Below are positions 8,401 through 12,163 of a stretch of DNA of 12,163 nt, one piece after another. Position 1 is the first letter of the stretch; the number at the start of each line of letters is the position of its first letter. A model generated the notes under the pieces. It did not search any database. It was given only the letters and a program-made list of their open reading frames with translations, and was not told the origin of the DNA. The position numbers and the translations under genes are program-made. The stretch is from NCBI GenBank assembly GCA_946495905.1, contig CAMMEP010000047.1, forward strand, positions 1 to 12,163, in the 5' to 3' direction. This DNA is from an uncultured Clostridium sp. Lineage in GTDB: Bacteria > Bacillota > Clostridia > TANB77 > CAG-508.

Positions 8401-10428
8401 TAATCTTATATTAGATGTACCACTTGGGGTTAAAGTAGATAATGTTAAATCGGTATTTAATATAATGATAGCACCTTTATATTCTGCATCAATTGCATAT
8501 TCTGTTTGTGTACCTTCTAAAACTACATTTATAACTTTTCTTCCATTTTCTTCTGTTACTTCTGTACTTTTTATTTTTAATCCATTGTCTAATAATATAC
8601 TTGAATTTTTAACATTAACTGTTTCTATTTCAGAAGGTAATGTTATTTTTAATGTTGGATTTTTAAATAATGCATTGTAGACACTTGAAGTATCTAATAC
8701 TGCTCTTATTTCTACATTTTCATTTGTAACAACTGTTGTTAAGTCTGTTTTACTTAATTCTAAATCTACTTTTGTTTCTGGCTCTTTTAATAGAGTTTGT
8801 GTCATAGAAGTAAAAGTTGTTGTATTTGTTTTTCCTACTAATTCCATTTCCATTTTAGTAAAAGATTGCATTTGTTCTTTAGAATAATCGATGTTTCCTT
8901 TTAATGCTTTTACAACATTTAATTCTAATTGTCCTTCTGTAATAGGAGCTGTTGTTTCTATTACAAGTTTATTATTATTTTTATCTGAAATATCAACACT
9001 ATATACTCCATCTTTTAATTCTGTATCTTTATTAATAACTCCAAGCTCGGTTCCTTCTTCATCTTTTATGGTAATAGCACCATCTTCTCCTAATATTTTA
9101 TTGAAAATAGCTTGGCTGATTTCTACTCTTTTATTATATGCATAATTATTACCACCAACTGTTGTAGATCCTTCTGCATCATCTTCTGTTAAGAATACAT
9201 CATTACTTTGATTAAATTGTAAATATTCTACTAATTTTGCAGCATTTACTGTTGCTGTATATTTTGAATAATATTCTGTTTCTACTTTTTGGTCTGTGTC
9301 ATAATTAGCATAAATATAACCTTTGCTCATTTGGTCTGCTGTTGATACATTAAAATCTGTTATTGCTTTATATTTTTCTGTATATTTTACTTCAGCAGTT
9401 GCTGTACTTTCTGCACTAATATCTTCGCTATTATATAAAGAAATATTTGAATTTACTGTTACACTACTATCAATTCCGTTTTCATTAGCATATTCATAAA
9501 TGTCTTGACCTTCAAAAAGATAAGTAACTAAATATTCATCTTTTACATCTTTTTTCCATGAAATACTATCTGCTAAGTTTGAAGTATTTATTGTAATCTT
9601 TCCTGCTTCTTGATCATAAGAATAGTTATCCCCTGTAAAATCTAATCCATTTGCTTTTCCATTTGTAGCTTCCATACTTGTTGCTATTACTTTTACATCA
9701 GTTGGTTTTGTTCCATTTATTGTTGGAACAGTAACTTCTATATTAGTAGATTTAATTGGTAATGTACTGTCTTTTACATTTGAATTAACTTTTGTTTGTA
9801 CTAATACTCCATAATTACCATTTGTAGCATAAGGAACATATTTGGTAGCTTCTGCGGTTAATTCTGCTTCTGCGGTTCCTTTCCATGAAAGTTTATTGAT
9901 TACTTCTTTTTCTACTGCTCTTTCTGTACCATTGCCATTTACATAAGTTCCTGTAAATTTAGCAGTTGTTTCTTTATTAAAGTAATCGATTGCTACACTT
10001 TCTCCTTCTAATATTTCTATTGGAAGTTCTATTGTAATATCTGAACCATTATTTATTCTATTCAATACTATTCTATTATTTTCTATATCAATACTTTGGA
10101 TATTTTCATTGGATATTCCATCTTTTAATTTAAAGTTTGCACTTTGGAATTCTATTGTTCCATTTTCTAAATATCCTGCATTCTTTACATTTACCCTAAT
10201 ATAAAGCTTTGCTTCCTCCGAATTGATATCAAAAGTAGCATTATGTGATTCTCCATAAAAATAGGAGTTAAATTCTACATTGCTTTGATTTGTTCTTGAG
10301 TCTTGCTCATTTAACTCTTCATCACTTAATGCATAAGCTATCGTGTATTCTCCTAGTATTACTAAATTCATACTCATTAGAATGATAACTAAAAATAATG
10401 CAATTAGTCTTTTTAATAATTTGTTCAT
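5428..10428 (-). CDS. giant DUF11 / SdrD B-like surface protein, membrane-anchored
   Basis: This 1666-aa protein is probably a surface stalk protein. It has a basic start and hydrophobic segment (about 5-33, possible cleavage near A-Y-A-L). A long region (35-890) of beta-rich sequence follows that I cannot assign to a named family. Next come three DUF11-like repeats (about 898-1043, 1045-1175, 1178-1305), visible as V-K-N-I-G or I-T-N-N-G near the start of the first and third, P-E-G-L in the last two, and P-G-E-T in the third. An SdrD B-like domain (1326-1458) starts G-T-A-W-L-D-E-N-M-D-G with T-D-G-S-Y-E-F. A last DUF11-like domain (about 1460-1600) has Lys1468 and Asn1591 placed as in isopeptide-forming folds. 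The end is S-I-V-T-G (1629-1633), a transmembrane helix (about 1635-1656) and K-K-H-V-L-N-K-K-V. It is the first gene of the operon, directly behind a strong promoter. No enzymatic motif is seen. Confidence 0.88.
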   Translation of the reverse strand: MNKLLKRLIALFLVIILMSMNLVILGEYTIAYALSDEELNEQDSRTNQSNVEFNSYFYGESHNATFDINSEEAKLYIRVNVKNAGYLENGTIEFQSANFKLKDGISNENIQSIDIENNRIVLNRINNGSDITIELPIEILEGESVAIDYFNKETTAKFTGTYVNGNGTERAVEKEVINKLSWKGTAEAELTAEATKYVPYATNGNYGVLVQTKVNSNVKDSTLPIKSTNIEVTVPTINGTKPTDVKVIATSMEATNGKANGLDFTGDNYSYDQEAGKITINTSNLADSISWKKDVKDEYLVTYLFEGQDIYEYANENGIDSSVTVNSNISLYNSEDISAESTATAEVKYTEKYKAITDFNVSTADQMSKGYIYANYDTDQKVETEYYSKYTATVNAAKLVEYLQFNQSNDVFLTEDDAEGSTTVGGNNYAYNKRVEISQAIFNKILGEDGAITIKDEEGTELGVINKDTELKDGVYSVDISDKNNNKLVIETTAPITEGQLELNVVKALKGNIDYSKEQMQSFTKMEMELVGKTNTTTFTSMTQTLLKEPETKVDLELSKTDLTTVVTNENVEIRAVLDTSSVYNALFKNPTLKITLPSEIETVNVKNSSILLDNGLKIKSTEVTEENGRKVINVVLEGTQTEYAIDAEYKGAIIILNTDLTLSTLTPSGTSNIRLDYTNENEVATKAEGQVEKEINFVAPNGVVAASGISNYREGASDVLSISDEAQTVDIDTYSDERVATMEASVINNYSNSISDVVILGRIPAQGNKKIDAETELGSTFTTPLSTGIGLAGAEASNYKIYYSDNANASKDLNDSANGWGETPTTASKSYLIVFNENYEMDSGDKIDFEYDIELPENIEPNNSTYGMYKVYYTNNSEIGSVEETKNSAIIGMTTGAGPELEANLSSTIDTIREGQYVKMKVDVKNIGEVDATGVTVNMEAPEYVTFYDYSSGNSLFEIGKSQSLEIGNIKAGETESIYYYIKIDDDTAKIDPSKKDEMTDEEYTEYLETKRKFPKEIINTVSVTVDGTQGEIKSNECTLEVQDGKIRMSIYANANETDRLKNGDIIDVTIPVFNISTSGDLENIIVSMKLPEGLKYNSGSMSDSIASSEETTEGIEYDQNSNIITINIGKLEIQKYIKLSLEVTTDEEKDFTLMAEAVVNNTETHYSNILEFKTEKIDLEISELTSSPRYVRESENVEYKFSITNNGNSIATQVNVIDDLPEGLTYVEATYKYNDEEIRDTTLKDEKINFIIPRIEPGETIDVTIVAKADLLPDKNDKQVQNKVSISANNFDTVETNTVTNIIEYYEQAHEGENGGETTNNRYRITGTAWLDENMDGRRDTDESTLSGIQVILLNKNGNTIVTDPDSGESKVTTTGTDGSYEFSNLPNGEYLVVFVYDSSNYSLTEYQKAEVDSSYNSDAIDINLTLNGERRIAGITDVLTVNGGNVRDIDIGLYTAEKFDLRLDKYINKITLTTPTIGTRVDEYNDSNIARVEVLERNVGQSSAVIEYKIKVTNEGSVAGYAKKIVDYLPDGITFNSELNADWYLSDNGNIYNASLENEKIEPGETKELTLIVNINITEDLIFSTLSNSAEIYESYNELALPDIDSTVANKVETEDDLSIAEVVVSIVTGSQIIIYALIGLVVIALIGFGTYVIKKHVLNKKV

Positions 10429-10434
10429 AGATAA

Positions 10435-10440
10435 CCTCCA
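10435..10440 (-). promoter_or_regulatory. ribosome binding site of the 1666-aa gene
   Basis: The minus strand reads TGGAGG, 6 nt before the ATG at 10428. This supports the chosen start, which also gives a standard export signal with a basic N-terminus (M-N-K-L-L-K-R). Confidence 0.85.
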
Positions 10441-10464
10441 AAATTTTTTCTAACATATAAATAC

Positions 10465-10493
10465 ATTATACTACATTTTTATTGTTTTTTCAA
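10465..10493 (-). promoter_or_regulatory. sigma-A-type promoter of the surface-protein operon
   Basis: The minus strand has TTGAAA (10488-10493), a 17-nt spacer and a perfect TATAAT (10465-10470). This is one mismatch from the sigma-A/sigma-70 consensus with ideal spacing. Transcription should start near 10458, giving a leader of about 30 nt that just contains the ribosome binding site. It indicates expression by the main housekeeping sigma factor; any regulation would have to come from nearby operators. Confidence 0.78.
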
Positions 10494-10557
10494 TATTTTT
10501 AAACGTTTTTAGAAACTTTTTATGTATATTTTCCGTTGCTATTTGCAGTTTTATTTT

Positions 10558-10711
10558 TAGCAAACAATGCATGTTTTAAATTTTTATTGGAGCGCTTAAG
10601 GTGGGGACCAACAAGTTTACAAACTGTTAAACAAAACTTCGGTTTTTGTTTTTACAGTTTGTACGATGTTGGGGGCCGGAAATAAAAATTTAAAACATGC
10701 ATTGTTTGCTA
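10558..10711. mobile_element. 154-bp long-inverted-repeat element, MITE-like or structured RNA
   Basis: Two perfect 31-bp inverted arms (10558-10588 and 10681-10711) flank 92 nt. Each arm ends in TA at the outer edge, so the element can be read as a TA target duplication around 29-bp terminal inverted repeats, the pattern of mariner-type miniature elements. Inside, CCAACA (10608-10613) pairs with TGTTGG (10667-10672) and a long inner hairpin fills the centre, so nearly the whole element can fold on itself. Parts of the interior (10589-10609, 10668-10680) are GC-rich compared with the AT-rich surroundings, which suggests a constrained or foreign sequence. It encodes no protein. The inverted-repeat structure is seen directly; its mobile nature is inferred. 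A structured non-coding RNA is the main alternative. Confidence 0.6.
10618..10663. repeat. inner UUCG-capped hairpin of the inverted-repeat element
   Basis: TACAAACTGT (10618-10627) pairs with ACAGTTTGTA (10654-10663). Above a small internal loop, AAAC and AAAAC continue to pair with GTTTTTGTTT, with one bulged T (10647), up to a C-TTCG-G tetraloop (10637-10642). UUCG closed by C-G is one of the most stable RNA loops, which favours an RNA role on the plus strand. There is no T-run directly after it, so it is not a standard terminator. Confidence 0.65.
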
Positions 10712-10717
10712 TTCTTT

Positions 10718-10730
10718 CAAACTGTAAAAA
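10718..10730. repeat. third copy of the CAAACTGT motif
   Basis: CAAACTGTAAAAA here is the exact reverse complement of 10649-10661 in the inner hairpin, and it shares CAAACTGT with 10620-10627. It lies just outside the element's right arm. It could pair with the hairpin's right strand as an alternative fold, or be a leftover from an older insertion. Confidence 0.55.
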
Positions 10731-10746
10731 TTAAAGCCTATTTTTA

Positions 10747-10769
10747 TACAATATATTAATTATATTGTA
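10747..10769. promoter_or_regulatory. operator-like dyad
   Basis: TACAATATA (10747-10755) and its exact reverse complement TATATTGTA (10761-10769) flank a 5-nt centre (TTAAT). This 9-5-9 dyad has the size and symmetry of a site for a dimeric repressor, and lies between two divergent transcription units. AT-rich DNA gives such palindromes by chance more often, so the call is tentative and no regulator is encoded in the window. Confidence 0.4.
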
Positions 10770-10864
10770 GCATCTTTTCGTCAAATTTCAACATTTAAAT
10801 AATAGTAAGTTTTTCCATCTTCTTATTTCTTTTTACGGAAGTTCATTTTCTAAGCAAATATTAA

Positions 10865-10886
10865 ATTTATATTACATTTATATTAC
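10865..10886. repeat. 11-bp tandem direct repeat
   Basis: ATTTATATTAC occurs twice head to tail (10865-10875 and 10876-10886), with a partial third unit (AATTTTAC, 10887-10894). The period of about one helical turn places the TTAC motif on the same DNA face each time. It lies upstream of the possible rightward promoter, so it could bind a regulator, but the sequence is simple enough to arise by slippage. Confidence 0.4.
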
Positions 10887-10920
10887 AATTTTACAATGGT
10901 AACTATTTTTATTTTTTTCG

Positions 10921-10931
10921 CATATTATAAT
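10921..10931 (+). promoter_or_regulatory. possible promoter -10 region of the small-gene cluster
   Basis: TATAAT at 10926-10931 is a perfect -10 hexamer, 27 nt before the first gene's ribosome binding site, but no good -35 lies 16-18 nt upstream (10903-10908 reads CTATTT). The overlapping CATATTAT (10921-10928), with ACTATT about 13 nt upstream, loosely resembles a sporulation sigma-E promoter. Either reading is possible. Confidence 0.4.
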
Positions 10932-10957
10932 ATAGTTTTTAGAACATATATTATATT

Positions 10958-10963
10958 GAGGTG
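10958..10963 (+). promoter_or_regulatory. ribosome binding site of the 52-aa gene
   Basis: GAGGTG stands 5 nt before the ATG at 10969. This is the main evidence that the short frame is a real gene. Confidence 0.75.
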
Positions 10964-10968
10964 AGTAT

Positions 10969-11127
10969 ATGAATAATCAAAATAAAAATATGGATATGGC
11001 ACAGCTTATGTCCCTATTATCTAAAATGGATAAGAAAGACTTAGAACAAGGCTTAAACCAAGTAAGCAATATGCTAAAATCTAAAAATGCAAATGAGATT
11101 ATAAATGAGATTAAAAAAAATAAATAA
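10969..11127 (+). CDS. small hypothetical protein (52 aa)
   Basis: This short frame begins with ATG at 10969 behind a good GAGGTG site and ends with TAA. The product is a highly charged, Met- and Lys-rich peptide with no signal peptide or membrane segment, so it is probably cytoplasmic. Residues 10-50 look helical (M-A-Q-L-M-S-L-L-S-K-M, then Q-V-S-N-M-L-K and I-I-N-E-I-K-K). Its second half resembles residues 11-34 of the next gene (N-Q-x-x-x-M-L-K followed by I-I-x-x-I/L-K), so the two may share a short helical module. It is followed by 87 bp and then the 135-aa gene on the same strand, and is probably the first gene of a three-gene unit. I do not recognise a named family; the function is unknown. 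Confidence 0.72.
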   Translation: MNNQNKNMDMAQLMSLLSKMDKKDLEQGLNQVSNMLKSKNANEIINEIKKNK

Positions 11128-11202
11128 TTAGTCATGTGGACATACAAGAAGTAATTTTTTTGGTGTTATGATTTTAATCAAATGATAGGAAATTAATGTA
11201 TT

Positions 11203-11207
11203 GGAGG
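11203..11207 (+). promoter_or_regulatory. ribosome binding site of the 135-aa gene
   Basis: GGAGG stands 7 nt before the ATG at 11215, ideal spacing, and fixes this start. Confidence 0.85.
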
Positions 11208-11214
11208 AATTTCT

Positions 11215-11622
11215 ATGAATGAAAATGATATGAATAATTTAATGAATCAATTTAATCAGATGTTAAAAAACAATGATATTCCAGGCGATTTTAAAGATAT
11301 TATTGAAAATTTAAAAAGTTCTTCCAATAATACTTCCGAAAATGGTAGCAATAATAATACTTCACAAGATAACAGTAATGGTTCGAAAGATAGTAATACA
11401 GCGCCAGAAATTGATATAAATACTATTTTAAAAATGAAACAAATTATGGACTCAATAAATAGCAATAAAGATGACCCAAGGACTAATTTATTATTGTCTT
11501 TAAAACCTTATTTAAAAAATAGTAGAAAAGAGAAAGTAGACCAATATATAAAACTATTTGGCATAGGAAAAGCCTTTGAAACCTTTAGTTCCCTAGGTGG
11601 TGAGAATAAGCATGATGTATAA
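11215..11622 (+). CDS. hypothetical protein with Asn/Ser-rich linker and helical C-terminal domain (135 aa)
   Basis: The start is set by a strong GGAGG site. Three parts are visible: an Asn/Met-rich helical N-terminus (1-34), a low-complexity Ser/Asn linker (35-62) and a probable all-helical C-terminal domain (65-125). The last has I-L-K-M-K-Q-I-M-D, D-D-P-R-T-N-L-L-L-S-L-K-P-Y-L (86-100) and R-K-E-K-V-D-Q-Y-I-K-L. From memory, the L-K-P-Y-L then R-x-x-K-V-D pattern recurs in small uncharacterised clostridial proteins; I cannot confirm this here and know no function. No signal peptide or membrane helix is seen, so it is probably cytoplasmic. The gene overlaps the start of the next one by 11 bp, which points to coupled translation. 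The linker may partly reflect the AT-rich genome. Confidence 0.85.
   Translation: MNENDMNNLMNQFNQMLKNNDIPGDFKDIIENLKSSSNNTSENGSNNNTSQDNSNGSKDSNTAPEIDINTILKMKQIMDSINSNKDDPRTNLLLSLKPYLKNSRKEKVDQYIKLFGIGKAFETFSSLGGENKHDV
11599..11604 (+). promoter_or_regulatory. ribosome binding site of the 151-aa gene
   Basis: GGTGAG lies inside the end of the preceding gene, 7 nt before the ATG at 11612. It favours ATG 11612 over the in-frame GTG at 11597, which has no proper site upstream. Confidence 0.6.
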
Positions 11623-12067
11623 TTTTCCTTTTTTTCCGCATTTTTATCCTAAATTTAATCGCAGTTATCCACAAAATAGTTCAAAGTATGTTAATAATAC
11701 CCTTTCTTATCCCACTCCCTATGCCATTAATAGTTCTAATAGTTTATATAGAAATAATAACTACCATAACAATAATACTACTCTTAAGAATACTAGCAAT
11801 AGAATTAGAAGTTCCGTTAGTTATAATGAAAAAAGCAATCAAACAAGTTCACATCATACGATAAAGGAAAAGAATAGTTCAGATCAAACGGAAAAGAATA
11901 AAGAAGAAGATAGGTTACTTGATGATACCGATGCCATCTTCGAAATTTTTGGTATCCAACTACATTTTGATGATATTTTATTAATTTGTTTAATCTTCTT
12001 TCTTTATAACGAGGGAGTAAAAGATGAATTTTTGTTTATCGCCTTAATACTATTGCTGTTATCGTAA
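11612..12067 (+). CDS. small membrane protein with Asn-rich N-terminus (151 aa)
   Basis: I chose ATG 11612 because of the GGTGAG site 7 nt upstream; ATG 11615 is nearly as good. Residues 1-60 are rich in Asn, Tyr, Pro, Phe and Ser (F-P-F-F-P-H-F-Y-P near the start), and 70-104 are charged and flexible. The C-terminus holds I-F-E-I-F-G-I-Q-L-H-F-D-D (109-121), then two short hydrophobic segments (122-132 and 140-150) around N-E-G-V-K-D-E, ending in L-L-L-L-S. This looks like a membrane hairpin, with the long N-terminus on one side. From memory, this ending is common in small clostridial hypothetical proteins, usually near genes like its neighbour, but no function is known to me. The overlap with the 135-aa gene suggests the two act together, perhaps with this one as the membrane partner. 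Confidence 0.83.
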   Translation: MMYNFPFFPHFYPKFNRSYPQNSSKYVNNTLSYPTPYAINSSNSLYRNNNYHNNNTTLKNTSNRIRSSVSYNEKSNQTSSHHTIKEKNSSDQTEKNKEEDRLLDDTDAIFEIFGIQLHFDDILLICLIFFLYNEGVKDEFLFIALILLLLS

Positions 12068-12073
12068 GAAAAG

Positions 12074-12107
12074 TGTGCGTTAGCGAAAGCAAAGCTTTCG
12101 ACGCACA
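12074..12107. repeat. intergenic hairpin 1
   Basis: TGTGCGT (12074-12080) pairs with ACGCACA (12101-12107). Inside, after a 3-nt bulge (TAG), CGAAAGC (12084-12090) pairs perfectly with GCTTTCG (12094-12100) around an AAA loop. It is far more GC-rich than its surroundings, starts 6 bp after the stop of the 151-aa gene, and has no T-run behind it, so it is not a typical terminator. It may be part of a repeated extragenic element. Confidence 0.6.
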
Positions 12108-12109
12108 TA

Positions 12110-12137
12110 TGTGCATTTCGCTTCGCGAATATGCACA
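12110..12137. repeat. intergenic hairpin 2
   Basis: TGTGCAT (12110-12116) pairs with ATGCACA (12131-12137), with an inner TTCGC/GCGAA stem (12117-12121 and 12125-12129), a TTC loop and one bulged T (12130). It is separated from hairpin 1 by 2 nt, and the two share a perfect 12-bp palindrome at the junction (GCACATATGTGC, 12103-12114). Together they look like one composite element. Confidence 0.6.
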
Positions 12138-12140
12138 GCC

Positions 12141-12158
12141 CAAGGTAACTTAACCTTG
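12141..12158. repeat. possible third hairpin at the window edge
   Basis: CAAGGT (12141-12146) pairs with ACCTTG (12153-12158) around a 6-nt loop. The window ends 5 nt later, so it is unclear whether this is a complete stem, the edge of a larger structure, or chance. Confidence 0.4.
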
Positions 12159-12163
12159 TTGTA

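Larger units (their letters stand above)
10429..10968. other. divergent intergenic region
   Basis: These 540 bp separate the leftward surface-protein operon from the rightward small-gene cluster. From left to right they hold the leftward ribosome binding site and promoter (10435-10493), the 154-bp inverted-repeat element (10558-10711), a nearby repeat of the element's inner motif (10718-10730), an operator-like dyad (10747-10769), an 11-bp tandem repeat (10865-10886) and a possible rightward promoter (10921-10931). I see no convincing coding sequence in it. The element lies upstream of both presumed promoters, so it is probably not in either mRNA leader unless other promoters exist. Confidence 0.7.

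Noticed and set aside
1762..9145. Many open frames of 60-100 codons on the plus strand opposite the giant genes, and short ones on the minus strand in other frames
   Set aside because: They lie fully inside two long, coherent genes, encode Leu/Ser-rich shadow sequence, and lack consistent ribosome binding sites.
10558..10711. The inverted-repeat element as a retron or CRISPR-related locus
   Set aside because: No reverse transcriptase, cas gene or spaced direct repeats in the window; only the general paired-arm outline is shared.
10759..10784. Second leftward promoter (TTGACG at 10779-10784, TATAAT at 10759-10764)
   Set aside because: The 14-nt spacer is too short for a normal sigma-A promoter and the -10 falls inside the dyad; kept only as a weak possibility that would place the inverted-repeat element in the leftward transcript.
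11256..11465. Leftward 69-codon frame opposite the 135-aa gene
   Set aside because: Antisense shadow of a well-supported gene, with no ribosome binding site of note.
11597..11611. Upstream GTG start for the 151-aa gene, adding 5 residues
   Set aside because: No ribosome binding site at proper spacing, and the GGTGAG site lies within this stretch and serves ATG 11612 instead.
12074..12137. The right-edge hairpins as a plain Rho-independent terminator of the small-gene cluster
   Set aside because: Neither stem is followed by a T-run on the plus strand within the window.

Overview
The window is strongly AT-rich, with AT-biased codons, Gram-positive-type ribosome binding sites (AAGGAGG, TGGAGG, GGAGG) and a near-consensus sigma-A promoter. 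Its two giant secreted proteins carry SdrD B-like and DUF11-like modules, and it also has small Asn-rich proteins of a clostridial flavour. The most likely source is a low-GC Firmicute, probably an uncultured gut-type member of the Clostridia. That placement rests on composition and recalled protein style, not on a marker gene.

Layout. Positions 1-202 are an intergenic edge holding the terminator of the leftward operon. Positions 203-10428 (minus strand) hold two very large surface-protein genes in one operon: the promoter-proximal 1666-aa protein (5428-10428), then, 23 bp later, a 1733-aa protein (203-5404). Positions 10429-10968 are a 540-bp divergent intergenic region. It carries the leftward promoter, a 154-bp element with perfect 31-bp inverted arms and an inner UUCG-capped hairpin, an operator-like dyad, and a small tandem repeat with a possible rightward promoter. 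Positions 10969-12067 (plus strand) hold a cluster of three small genes (52, 135 and about 151 aa); the last two overlap. Positions 12068-12163 hold closely packed, GC-richer hairpins that run to the window end.

How the parts may work together. Both giants have an N-terminal export signal, long stretches of beta-sandwich modules, and a single C-terminal transmembrane helix followed by a basic tail, so both are probably long stalks on the cell surface. The 1733-aa protein has a candidate thioester head (Cys93 and Gln168) that could attach covalently to a host or neighbouring surface. Lys and Asn residues at the usual places in the stalk modules could form stabilising isopeptide bonds. Neither protein has a canonical LPXTG motif. 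The three small genes are a separate, divergently transcribed unit of unknown function; the third looks like a small membrane protein.

Points most worth checking are the thioester-like head, the Cys/His-rich clusters, the unusual C-terminal anchors, the 154-bp inverted-repeat element, and the hairpin cluster at the right edge.
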